DNA of 51,570 nucleotides from Anaerosporobacter faecicola (GTDB lineage: Bacteria; Bacillota; Clostridia; Lachnospirales; Lachnospiraceae): the NCBI RefSeq assembly GCF_012070565.1, contig NZ_JAAQRO010000012.1, positions 1 through 51,570 on the forward strand. The letters run 5' to 3'. This document shows positions 26,489 through 34,251 of the stretch, piece after piece. Within the stretch, counting starts at the first letter, position 1; each line of letters starts with the position of its first letter. Made by a program: the position numbers and the translations under genes. Below the pieces are notes generated by a model. It worked only from the letters and a program-made list of their open reading frames with translations. It was not told the DNA's origin and searched no databases.

Positions 26489-26506
26489 ACGTTAAATAAT
26501 TAACAA
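26489..26506. promoter_or_regulatory. Rex-like operator 1 upstream of adhE
   Basis: On the minus strand, TTGTTAATTATTTAACGT. It matches 12 of the 14 fixed positions of the Firmicute Rex box TTGTTAA-N4-TTAACAA. It sits in the leader, downstream of the start site. Confidence 0.6.
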
Positions 26507-26534
26507 GAATCTCGACAATACTTTCTTCGAGATA

Positions 26535-26552
26535 TTGTTTATCTTTTAACAA
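26535..26552. promoter_or_regulatory. Rex-like operator 2 upstream of adhE
   Basis: TTGTTTATCTTTTAACAA matches 13 of 14 fixed positions of the Rex box. It overlaps the expected transcription start, an effective place for repression when NADH is low. Confidence 0.75.
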
Positions 26553-26557
26553 AGTCT

Positions 26558-26586
26558 ATTTTATAATGTTGTTAATTATTTGTCAA
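26558..26586 (-). promoter_or_regulatory. adhE promoter
   Basis: Minus-strand TTGACA (26586-26581), 17-base spacer, TAAAAT (26563-26558). This leaves a leader of about 200 bases. The -35 lies inside one of the Rex-like sites. Confidence 0.65.
26569..26586. promoter_or_regulatory. Rex-like operator 3 upstream of adhE
   Basis: TTGTTAATTATTTGTCAA matches 12 of 14 fixed positions and covers the -35 box and part of the spacer of the adhE promoter. Confidence 0.6.
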
Positions 26587-26904
26587 TGTACATATTAATC
26601 AAAAAATCGATATTATTCTATTTTTTTTATGCAATTTAACACATCCCGCCTTATGCCCCCCCTCTAGCTCCTTTCTTTGTTAATTTACTCCTCTGTTTCC
26701 AGTATTTTTTCGTTATATTGCACATAATCATCATACAATCTTATAATCTACGAACGAATTCGCTTATCTAATTCCTATAATAAGATTTGTTCTTCGCACC
26801 GAGCACAGTCAGTGTCAGTCATAGCTAATCTCTACCTTATACGCAAGTGCGCATACCCGGAAACTTCTATAATAGGAGGTCGGAGGATTTTCTTATTTAG
26901 AAAA
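26587..26904. other. Intergenic region upstream of adhE with repeat copy B
   Basis: No gene seen. The stretch from 26640 holds pyrimidine-rich sequence, and 26786-26871 is the second copy of the dispersed repeat found at 16488-16569. The remainder is AT-rich without clear structure. Confidence 0.5.
26786..26871. repeat. Dispersed ~80-bp repeat, copy B
   Basis: This is the counterpart of 16488-16569 in the same orientation, diverged but with the blocks in the same order. It lies beyond the dapF terminator, outside any coding region. Confidence 0.55.
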
Positions 26905-26948
26905 AAAGAACGTTTAACAAGTCCAAAAGGAACTGTTAAACGTTCTTT
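26905..26948 (-). terminator. Intrinsic terminator of dapF
   Basis: A perfect 15-bp stem (AAAGAACGTTTAACA / TGTTAAACGTTCTTT) with a 14-base loop, followed on the minus strand by a T-run. Confidence 0.88.
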
Positions 26949-26991
26949 CTCTCCTACTGAATTAATCACCAAGTCCATAAAAATATCCTTA

Positions 26992-27828
26992 TCACTCTAT
27001 GTCCCACTCCCCGTGAAACACCATTTCTGCGGGTCCACGCATATAGACATGATTGGTTGCTTCATCCCAGTTGATGGTCAATAACCCACCATCTAGAATC
27101 ACATCAACTCTTCTCGTTGTATATGCATGTAATGCACTGGCAACTGCACAGGCACACGCACCTGTTCCACAGGCTAATGTAAGTCCCGTTCCTCGCTCCC
27201 ATACCCGCATACGTAAGATATGATCGGTAATCACTTCTACAAATTCAATATTACAACGTTGTGGAAAGATTTTATGTTGTTCTAGTAAAGGTCCTATCTT
27301 TTCCACTTCCACCTCACATATATCCTCAACGAATACAACTGCATGTGGATTTCCCATAGAGACACAGGTTAACTGATATGTTTGATCATTCACTTTGACA
27401 GGCAAGTTCTTTGTTATTTGATTATCAGATATAACAGGAATATCCTCTGGCAGAAGCCCCGGTTCTCCCATATCTACTGTTACCATTTTAACAATATGAT
27501 CCTCAACTTCTAAGAAAATGTGTTTCACTCCGGCTAATGTTTCAATATAAAGTTCTGTTTTCTCTGTTAAGCCTTGCTCATATACATATTTCCCCACACA
27601 ACGGATTCCATTTCCACACATCTGTGCACGTGACCCATCTGCATTGTACATATCCATTCGATAATCTGCCACACTTGAAGACTTGATCAATATAATTCCA
27701 TCTGCACCTATTCCAGTATGTCTTCTGCATAATTGCATTGCTAAATATTTGGGTTCTTCTACTTTCTCCTCCATTGCATTAATATAGATATAGTCATTTC
27801 CCAGTCCATGCATCTTACTAAACTTCAT
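26992..27828 (-). CDS. dapF: Diaminopimelate epimerase
   Basis: About 278 residues, the family's usual length. It converts LL- to meso-diaminopimelate for lysine and peptidoglycan synthesis, in the cytosol, without cofactor. The two catalytic cysteines are in NADGSRAQMCGNGIRCVG and LACGTGACACAVA; the start MKFSKMHGLGNDYIY is typical. The ATG at 27828 has GAAAGG ten bases upstream; eight further in-frame codons upstream do not fit the family. It may be cotranscribed with the dipeptidase gene 75 bases upstream, both touching peptide or wall metabolism. Confidence 0.96.
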   Translation of the reverse strand: MKFSKMHGLGNDYIYINAMEEKVEEPKYLAMQLCRRHTGIGADGIILIKSSSVADYRMDMYNADGSRAQMCGNGIRCVGKYVYEQGLTEKTELYIETLAGVKHIFLEVEDHIVKMVTVDMGEPGLLPEDIPVISDNQITKNLPVKVNDQTYQLTCVSMGNPHAVVFVEDICEVEVEKIGPLLEQHKIFPQRCNIEFVEVITDHILRMRVWERGTGLTLACGTGACACAVASALHAYTTRRVDVILDGGLLTINWDEATNHVYMRGPAEMVFHGEWDIE

Positions 27829-27903
27829 AGATCCGCAACCTTTCAATTCCACTATTCTATACTATGCCCTTTTATTCTCCCCTATACCCGAAAGAGTTAA
27901 TCC

Positions 27904-28905
27904 TTACAGGATTTCTTTGTATACACGTAGCACATTCTTATAGCAAATGGCTTCTATCTCATTTTCTGTAAAATCTGCTTTTCTCAAAGCCTCAACAAGT
28001 TTCTGTATATGGGAGGCATTGGTAATCTCTACGTCACCTTCGATACCATCAAAATCTGTACCAAGTCCAATACACCCAATTCCACCAATCTTACGCATAT
28101 GCTTAATATGCGCGATCATCTTCTGAATACTTGCATAAGCATTTCTATTTTCATTTGCTGGCACCTCGTCGAGAAATGGTGGATAAAAATTAATCCCCAT
28201 AACTCCTCCACGCTCTGCAATCCTTCGGATCATATCATCCGTCACGTTTCTACAATGATTACAGCAATGCACCGTATTGGAATGGCTTGCAACAAACGGT
28301 TTTCTTGTATAACGTAGAACATCATAAAATCCTGCATCGGATAGATGAGAAACATCAATGATCATTCCCAAACGTTCCATCTCCTCCACGAATGCAATGC
28401 CATATTCTGTTAATCCTTGCACGGTATTACGGGATTTACGGTCAGGTTCTTTTCCTTCTTCATCTATAAAATTCGGATATCCGATTCCATTCTCGAAATT
28501 CCATGTAAGCGTAATCATTCTCACACCCAACCGATAGAACGTTCGAAGATATTCTAATTTTCCCTCTGCTTCTCCCCCCTCTTCAATGGTAAGCAGTGCA
28601 GAGATTTTCCCCTCTCGTTGGTTTTTCTCTATCTCTTCATAGGAACGTACCGCACGAATTACATCTTGATTTGCTTCCATTTCTTGATAGAAGTAATCAA
28701 TATAGTGGATACTATCTTCAAACATATTCGGATGCTTTTTCAAGGATTGAAAAATAGCAAAATTCTGAAGCATATACTGTCCTTTTTGCAACTTTTCCAG
28801 ATCAATATGTAACGAATTGTGCCGCAAGTTTTCTTGACTTTGCTCCTTTTTTCGTTTGTTATATAATTCTGTGATCGTATCACAATGCATATCAATGATC
28901 TTCAT
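27904..28905 (-). CDS. Membrane dipeptidase-type (renal dipeptidase family M19) enzyme
   Basis: About 333 residues of the amidohydrolase-fold dipeptidase family. Zinc ligands are seen as IDMHCDTITE (HxD), the bridging Glu in TIEEGGEAEG, then IDVSHLSD, VASHSNTVHC and GTDFDGIEG. Members hydrolyse dipeptides, including some with D-residues. There is no signal peptide here despite the family name, so it acts in the cytosol. The ATG at 28905 follows AGAAGGAG; the nine upstream codons are not needed. It leads the pair with dapF. Confidence 0.93.
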   Translation of the reverse strand: MKIIDMHCDTITELYNKRKKEQSQENLRHNSLHIDLEKLQKGQYMLQNFAIFQSLKKHPNMFEDSIHYIDYFYQEMEANQDVIRAVRSYEEIEKNQREGKISALLTIEEGGEAEGKLEYLRTFYRLGVRMITLTWNFENGIGYPNFIDEEGKEPDRKSRNTVQGLTEYGIAFVEEMERLGMIIDVSHLSDAGFYDVLRYTRKPFVASHSNTVHCCNHCRNVTDDMIRRIAERGGVMGINFYPPFLDEVPANENRNAYASIQKMIAHIKHMRKIGGIGCIGLGTDFDGIEGDVEITNASHIQKLVEALRKADFTENEIEAICYKNVLRVYKEIL

Positions 28906-29041
28906 GGATTCTCCTTCTGATTCTATTTCCATTTCTTTTTTTACACTATCTTTCCTCTTATTTTTTGTTTACTTCTAGCTGCACTTTTATTTTTATTATG
29001 TTGATGCGTATTTCATAATCGTATCTTTTATCTCGTATTGC

Positions 29042-29090
29042 ATATCCCATATTTCATATTTCATATCTTATATCTTATATCTTATATCTT
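29042..29090. repeat. 7-bp minisatellite, seven units
   Basis: ATATCCC, ATATTTC twice, then ATATCTT four times, all in phase. It lies in the 240-bp gap upstream of the dipeptidase gene, near where its promoter should be. A heptad is close to but not equal to a helical turn, so copy changes would shift promoter spacing. Confidence 0.85.
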
Positions 29091-29144
29091 ATACAATTCG
29101 TATTTCATACAATTAGGGTACGATGGGTGTTTCTCTATATGATA

Positions 29145-30515
29145 CTATTCGTTAACCTCCGCAAATGCATCCACTGTATATTGGTTGCTTCCATTCCACA
29201 TGATCCATTCCTCATACCCAGCATCATAGACCCCTTTAATCTGCTCAAGTATCTCTTGCTTTTGATACTTTTGATAGTTATCAATCCAGGATGCTGTAAA
29301 ATCTTGCAGCCATGGGCGTACAATTGCTTGGTGTTCTCCAGCCTTTTTAGCGGCCAGAACTTCCTTGGAATTCTCTAGTGCTTTCTTAATTAAGAGATAA
29401 GGTTCCAAATCAGGGTAATCAATTCCGTAGGCTCCATTTCCATAGTGGGAAGGATAGATCATAGGACAAATGTAGTCTAGATATTTTGCCATCTTCACAT
29501 AACTTTGCCCAACGATCTTTGCATCCACCTTACTTCCAATGATTGTTCCATATACATCTGCTGATATATAGACACCCAATGGGTTCAATTGTTCATAGGC
29601 ATATTTTGTAAATGAAGTAATCGTTTCAATCTTTGACTGCTCTTTTGCAGCCTCTCCAAAATCCGCATTTTTGATTCCACTGTCAGTAGAAAATCGAATA
29701 TAATCGAATTGGATCTCATCAAATCCTAAGTTGGCTGCTTCCGTTGCTACACTCACTAGATATTCCCATACTTCCTTTTTATATGGATTCACCCATGCCA
29801 ATCCTGCTTTATCACGAAAGATCGAACCATCTGGATTCTTAATGCTAAGTTCTGGTTTTTTCTCTGCTAAGATGGGATCTTTGAAGGCGACAATTCGTGC
29901 AATCAGATAGATGTTCTTTTCTTTTAACGTTTGTATCAATTGTTTCATATCGGTTATATAATTGACAGGCGCACCAATCTCTTTCGCAAGATCATTATCC
30001 ATTTTATATGTAATTTCACCGGAATCATTCTTAATATCGATCACCATTGCATTCAATTCCGTGGTATCCACAAGATTAATCAGTTTATTCATATTCTTTG
30101 TTGAGCCTGCCATCTGCCCCGTTACATAGATACCTTTCACCTTACATGGTTCTGTTTTTTTTGCAACATCCGTCTCTTTCGTTTCATCCGACTCTCCAGC
30201 TAATTCATTATCCGAATATTCTCCTGTCTTTTCCTCTCCGTTTTGTTCTGTTGCCCCTGAACCATCTTTCTGTTGTTCCTGCTCTTTTTCCTCCTGTTTT
30301 GGCACAGTCTGCTCAACCGTATCCCTTAATTTTTCTTGTTTTTCATACTCTTCTATCGTTTTTACATAGGAATAGGTTGGTTCGTCTTTCGATACCTTCT
30401 CAAACAGCTCAACTCCAGTAGCTGCTATACAAACCGAGCCAATAATCAGTAATCCACCCAATAAAAAATTCCTTACTCCACGATTATTATCATTATCTTG
30501 CTTCATTTTTCCCAT
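29145..30515 (-). CDS. Membrane-anchored putative glycoside hydrolase, DUF4015
   Basis: A 456-residue protein with one N-terminal membrane helix (about residues 16-36), a Glu/Lys/Gln-rich linker of some 80 residues and a C-terminal TIM-barrel domain of the DUF4015 glycosidase-like family. Motifs include VKGIYVTGQMAGS, LNAMVIDIKND, LIARIVAFKDP, LGFDEIQFDYIRFSTDSG, ISADVYGTIIG and YICPMIYPSHYG. The Asp/Glu of FDEIQFDYIRF and D of ISADV are probable active-site residues. The protein should face outward on the membrane, perhaps acting on cell-wall or other polysaccharide; no activity is proven for the family. GAGGGTGG precedes the ATG. Confidence 0.85.
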   Translation of the reverse strand: MGKMKQDNDNNRGVRNFLLGGLLIIGSVCIAATGVELFEKVSKDEPTYSYVKTIEEYEKQEKLRDTVEQTVPKQEEKEQEQQKDGSGATEQNGEEKTGEYSDNELAGESDETKETDVAKKTEPCKVKGIYVTGQMAGSTKNMNKLINLVDTTELNAMVIDIKNDSGEITYKMDNDLAKEIGAPVNYITDMKQLIQTLKEKNIYLIARIVAFKDPILAEKKPELSIKNPDGSIFRDKAGLAWVNPYKKEVWEYLVSVATEAANLGFDEIQFDYIRFSTDSGIKNADFGEAAKEQSKIETITSFTKYAYEQLNPLGVYISADVYGTIIGSKVDAKIVGQSYVKMAKYLDYICPMIYPSHYGNGAYGIDYPDLEPYLLIKKALENSKEVLAAKKAGEHQAIVRPWLQDFTASWIDNYQKYQKQEILEQIKGVYDAGYEEWIMWNGSNQYTVDAFAEVNE

Positions 30516-30696
30516 AAGCCACCCTCTATTCCTTGTTATATTCTATTCAAACATACTATAATTTAGCATTTAATCTATCTAGCAATCATGTAAACTTGTA
30601 AAACATTTGACAACGTACTGTGAACCAAATAGTATACTTCCGAAACATTAGAAACGAGCCCTGCGCTTTACTGTAACTTATATCCCGCACAAAAAA

Positions 30697-30732
30697 ACTG
30701 CTACATAATGTATGAAAACATTACGTAACAGT
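30697..30732 (-). terminator. Intrinsic terminator of the SEC-C gene
   Basis: A stem of about 15 bp with one mismatch (ACTGCTACATAATGT / ACATTACGTAACAGT), six-base loop, followed on the minus strand by seven T. Confidence 0.9.
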
Positions 30733-30756
30733 CTCTCATTCTTCGAATAGATGGTA

Positions 30757-31257
30757 TTATCTACCGCAGCATTGTTTGTATTTTTTACCTGAACCACATG
30801 GACATGGATCGTTTCTACCAATCTTCTTCTCTTTCACAATTGTTCCAGATTTCTTTGATTGAAGGTATAACTCTTTTCTCTTATCTGGAGTTAAGAGGTT
30901 GTCCCATGCTGGTAATTCATATAACCAGTCTGCTTTGCATCCAACCATGTTATAATAAAGTTTTTCTTTATCGAAGCCAAGGTTTACTTCTGTATTCTCA
31001 TCCATTGTCTCAATTGGATTTGGATTTTTTAAACTTTCATCAATACCATCTAAGAAACCAGTCATGATTTCAATAGTAGTATCGTACTTTTCTGCTAATT
31101 CTTTAACAGTTCCTGTTACAACATTCTCAGGATCTGCTAATAATTGTTCATAGATGCCTTTTTCAATGTTGAAATAATTAGCCCAAAAAAGCTGACCTTG
31201 TTTTTGGTTTGTATCTTGAGAGTAAGCATGCTCTCTCCATTGTTCTAATAAACTCAT
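30757..31257 (-). CDS. SEC-C motif protein
   Basis: About 166 residues. The C-terminus [17 protein letters not shown] is a textbook SEC-C zinc motif, as found at the end of SecA, where it binds SecB and ribosomes. The rest is a helical domain ([38 protein letters not shown] ...) with no enzyme signature. Such stand-alone SEC-C proteins are common in clostridia and are of unknown function, possibly chaperone- or translation-linked. AAAGGAAGGG before the ATG at 31257 decides the start. Highly A/T-biased codon use suggests good expression. Confidence 0.8.
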   Translation of the reverse strand: MSLLEQWREHAYSQDTNQKQGQLFWANYFNIEKGIYEQLLADPENVVTGTVKELAEKYDTTIEIMTGFLDGIDESLKNPNPIETMDENTEVNLGFDKEKLYYNMVGCKADWLYELPAWDNLLTPDKRKELYLQSKKSGTIVKEKKIGRNDPCPCGSGKKYKQCCGR

Positions 31258-31360
31258 GTTAACCCTTCCTTTTGCATTGGTGTTCATTGCTCGTTTCAGT
31301 ATATCATACCTTGTAGGGCAATTTCAACCGAAAATTTGCAATTCCCCCAGAGGATTGCAT

Positions 31361-32383
31361 TTATCGATTTAATTCGCTGACTTCTTTTAATCCGGAATGC
31401 TCTTCCATAATACGAGTAACTTCGTTAAGATTTGTGGAAAGAACATCTCCTGGAATGGTATTCTTAAGTGAGCTCACAACATTACCAAACTTTAGAGCTT
31501 TCTCACAATCATCGTATTGAAGTAATCCATAAAGTACGCCTGATACATATGCATCACCACTTCCAATACGGTCTACAACTTCAATGTTTTCGTATGGTTT
31601 TTCTTGATAATACTGATCTTCCACCGCATTATAGATCATAGAGTTGAAATGATGTTTCTTCGGACTAACGATTATTCTCTCTGTCGTTGCAACAATCTTC
31701 ACGCCATATTCCTCGGCATAGGACTTCATAATATCCTTCAATTCGCCTTTCTTTGCAAACATTCTTCTTGAAGTTTCTTCTGAAACAAATAATACATCCA
31801 CATAAGGTAAGATTTTTTTAATTGTTTCTCTCGCTTCATCCTCACTCCATAAGTTTGCTCGATAGTTCACGTCAAACGAAATCTTTGTTCCCTGTTCTTT
31901 GAATTTCTTGATGACCTCTACTGCTGTTTCACGTAATTGGCTAGACAATGCTAATGTGATACCACTTGTATGGAACAAACGAGTAGAACGATACACTTCT
32001 TCTGGAATCTCATCTACTGCTAGTGTCGTAATGGATGAATGGGAGCGATCATATACAACGGATGTTTTTCTTGGATAAGCACCATTTTCATAATAATAGA
32101 TTCCAAGTCTCGAATCCCTCGCTTTATCATATAGAAGGAAATCATCACTTACACCGCAGAATCTAATGTGGTTACGCACGAATACTCCTAGATCATTTTG
32201 CGGCACTTTGGAGATGATTCCTGTACGCAAACCAAGGGCAGAGATTCCAGAAACAACATTCAATTCTGCGCCTCCTGCACATTTTTGAAAGGTATCTCCA
32301 CGTACGATTCTTTCATTATTCGGTGTAGATAAACGTAATAAAATCTCACCTAATGCCAATGCTGCATATTCCTTTTTTTCCAT
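31361..32383 (-). CDS. kdgK: 2-Dehydro-3-deoxygluconokinase (PfkB family)
   Basis: This is a 340-residue PfkB-type sugar kinase. It carries ALGEILLRLSTP near the start, FDVNYRANLW in the middle and the ATP/anion hole with the catalytic base in DRIGSGDAYVSGVLYGLL. The pectin locus directly upstream makes 2-keto-3-deoxygluconate through UxaA, so phosphorylation of KDG to KDPG is the obvious role; fructokinase activity is the alternative within the family. It has its own ribosome binding site (AAAGAGGAA) and is separated from uxaC by a hairpin at 32454-32492. No KDPG aldolase follows. Confidence 0.88.
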   Translation of the reverse strand: MEKKEYAALALGEILLRLSTPNNERIVRGDTFQKCAGGAELNVVSGISALGLRTGIISKVPQNDLGVFVRNHIRFCGVSDDFLLYDKARDSRLGIYYYENGAYPRKTSVVYDRSHSSITTLAVDEIPEEVYRSTRLFHTSGITLALSSQLRETAVEVIKKFKEQGTKISFDVNYRANLWSEDEARETIKKILPYVDVLFVSEETSRRMFAKKGELKDIMKSYAEEYGVKIVATTERIIVSPKKHHFNSMIYNAVEDQYYQEKPYENIEVVDRIGSGDAYVSGVLYGLLQYDDCEKALKFGNVVSSLKNTIPGDVLSTNLNEVTRIMEEHSGLKEVSELNR

Positions 32384-32453
32384 GCTGATTCCTCTTTCCT
32401 CGCTTATGTAGCGAAACGTAATTTATAACAACCTTTATATATTTATTTCAACA

Positions 32454-32492
32454 AATGGTGCCATAAGAAGACATACGTTCTCTGGCACCATT
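32454..32492 (-). terminator. Hairpin between uxaC and kdgK
   Basis: AATGGTGCCA / TGGCACCATT, 10-bp stem, 19-base loop holding a small AGAA/TTCT inner stem. The minus strand continues with TTTGTTGAAATAAAT, so termination may be partial and lower kdgK expression. Confidence 0.65.
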
Positions 32493-32564
32493 AATTATAT
32501 CATTGTTCCTGTTCAAATCAAATCATGAACATACATCATAGTCGATACGAGCAAGCTTCATCAT

Positions 32565-33971
32565 CTATAATGAAAATCCGAAATATCGAACTGCATTGTT
32601 ATAGGAAATGTCTTCGATCATTTTTCCAAGAACTTTTTCATCATTTGGATATTCTCCGTTCTCAACCCAATTACCAACTAATTCGCATAAAATTCTACGG
32701 AAATACTCATGTCTTGTATAAGACAAGAAGCTTCTTGAATCCGTTAACATACCGATGAAATTCCCTAACAAACCAAGATTTGCCAACGAAGTCATTTGTT
32801 CTGTCATTCCTGTTTTATGATCATTAAACCACCATGCGCTACCTTGTTGGATTTTACCAGCTATTGAAGCATCTTGGAAACATCCAAGAATTGTACCAAT
32901 TGCAGCATTGTCATATGGATTTAAGCTGTAGATGATCGTCTTTGGAAGTTGATCGGTTGCATTTAGTGCATTCAAGAAATCAGCCATTTGAGCAGAAGGT
33001 GCATAATTATTAATACAATCATATCCTGTATCTGGCCCTAATTGATTAAAACGGAATACGTTGTTGTCACGTTTACATCCATAGTGCAATTGCATTGCCC
33101 AGTTTAAACGATGATATTCTTTGCCAACGAATACCATGAATGCTGTTTTGAATTTTAATTCTTCTTCTCTCGTTACTGCTTCCCCTTGTAATCTCTTTGC
33201 AAAGATTGTTTCGATCTCTTCTTCTGTTGCTGGTGCATACATCACATATTCTAATGCATGGTCAGACACTTTACAACCATTTGCTGCAAAGTAAGATAGA
33301 CGTTCTTGTAATGCTTTCTTTAGAGATGCAAAGGTTGTGATTGTAACACCGCTCACTTCAGCTAATTTATTCAGATATGTTACATAATCCACTTTTTCAA
33401 TATTCATAGCCTTGTCAGGTCTCCATGCTGGAAGAACCTGTACATCAAAGCTCTCATCTGCTGCGATTTTTTGGTGCCATTCTAAAGAATCCACCGGATC
33501 ATCTGTTGTACAGATTAAGGTTACACCTGATTGTTTTATCAGATTACGTACACTCATAGAATCTTCCTGTAACTTCGCATTACATAAATCCCAAACTTCT
33601 TGTGCTGTTTCTGCATTTAAGTGTCCTGTATAACCAAAGTAACGCTGTAATTCTAGATGGCTCCAGTGATACAATGGATTTCCAATCGCTTTTTCTAATG
33701 TTTCTGCCCACTTTTGGAATTTTTCACGATCCGTCGCATCTCCCGTGATGTATCGTTCTTCAATACCATTGGAACGCATTTGACGCCATTTGTAATGGTC
33801 ACCACCTAACCAAACCTGTGTAATATTCTCGAACTTACGGTCATTGGCAATCTCTTCTGGATTGATATGACAATGGTAATCGAGTACAGGTACCATCGCT
33901 GCATGCTCATGATATAATTTCTTTGCTGTTTCTGTTGACAATAAAAAGTCTTGATCCATAAATTGTTTCAT
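32565..33971 (-). CDS. uxaC: Glucuronate/galacturonate isomerase
   Basis: About 468 residues of the uronate isomerase family (amidohydrolase fold). It converts galacturonate to tagaturonate and glucuronate to fructuronate. Seen: LDYHCHINPEEIAND with the HxH metal motif, WLGGDHYKWRQMRSNGI, TLICTTDDPVDSLEWH, LQLHYG as MQLHYGCKRDNN, and WWFNDHKTGM. Cytosolic. The second ATG (33971, MKQFMDQDF) is preferred; the AAAGGGC-ATG-N9-ATG element precedes it. It is the third uronate gene in the order uxaB, uxaA, uxaC, but is separated from uxaA by 280 bp with hairpin repeats. Confidence 0.95.
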   Translation of the reverse strand: MKQFMDQDFLLSTETAKKLYHEHAAMVPVLDYHCHINPEEIANDRKFENITQVWLGGDHYKWRQMRSNGIEERYITGDATDREKFQKWAETLEKAIGNPLYHWSHLELQRYFGYTGHLNAETAQEVWDLCNAKLQEDSMSVRNLIKQSGVTLICTTDDPVDSLEWHQKIAADESFDVQVLPAWRPDKAMNIEKVDYVTYLNKLAEVSGVTITTFASLKKALQERLSYFAANGCKVSDHALEYVMYAPATEEEIETIFAKRLQGEAVTREEELKFKTAFMVFVGKEYHRLNWAMQLHYGCKRDNNVFRFNQLGPDTGYDCINNYAPSAQMADFLNALNATDQLPKTIIYSLNPYDNAAIGTILGCFQDASIAGKIQQGSAWWFNDHKTGMTEQMTSLANLGLLGNFIGMLTDSRSFLSYTRHEYFRRILCELVGNWVENGEYPNDEKVLGKMIEDISYNNAVRYFGFSL

Positions 33972-34027
33972 ACTAATTCCCATGCCCTTTCTTATGTCTG
34001 GCGATCTTGGTTCCTATCAAAACCGCC

Positions 34028-34090
34028 TGTTTTGCGGGTCAACACGTCATGTTCACATATGTGCAAGCCAGGTGTGAAATGACCTTTTGA
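34028..34090. repeat. Hairpin repeat, copy 1 (uxaA-uxaC gap)
   Basis: A 63-bp unit identical at 59 positions to 34181-34243. On the minus strand it folds through GTCATTTCACA with TGTGAACATGAC (one bulge). It lies between the uxaA stop and the uxaC start. Confidence 0.85.
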
Positions 34091-34180
34091 TAACCCTTGC
34101 CAATGCACGAATTGCTTCGTTGCTTTGCAACTCTCGCAATTCTAAAACATTCGCAATCCGCGCTCCGCGCTCCTTGCTCA

Positions 34181-34243
34181 TGTTTTGCGGGTCAACACGT
34201 CATGTTCACATATGTGCAAGCACAATGTGAAATGACCTTTTGA
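34181..34243. repeat. Hairpin repeat, copy 2 (uxaA-uxaC gap)
   Basis: The second copy, directly beyond the uxaA stop codon. Its four differences from copy 1 extend the stem with TGTGC / GCACA, so almost the whole central 38 bases pair. The 90 bp between the copies contains a short GCGCTCC direct duplication. Confidence 0.85.
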
Positions 34244-34251
34244 CCCTTGCA

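Noticed and set aside
29042-29090. CRISPR-like array
   Set aside because: Units are only 7 bp, contiguous and without spacers; it is a simple tandem repeat.
34102-34180. Remnant tRNA or IS end between the two hairpin repeats
   Set aside because: No cloverleaf, no CCA end and no terminal inverted repeats with a transposase; only a short GCGCTCC duplication.
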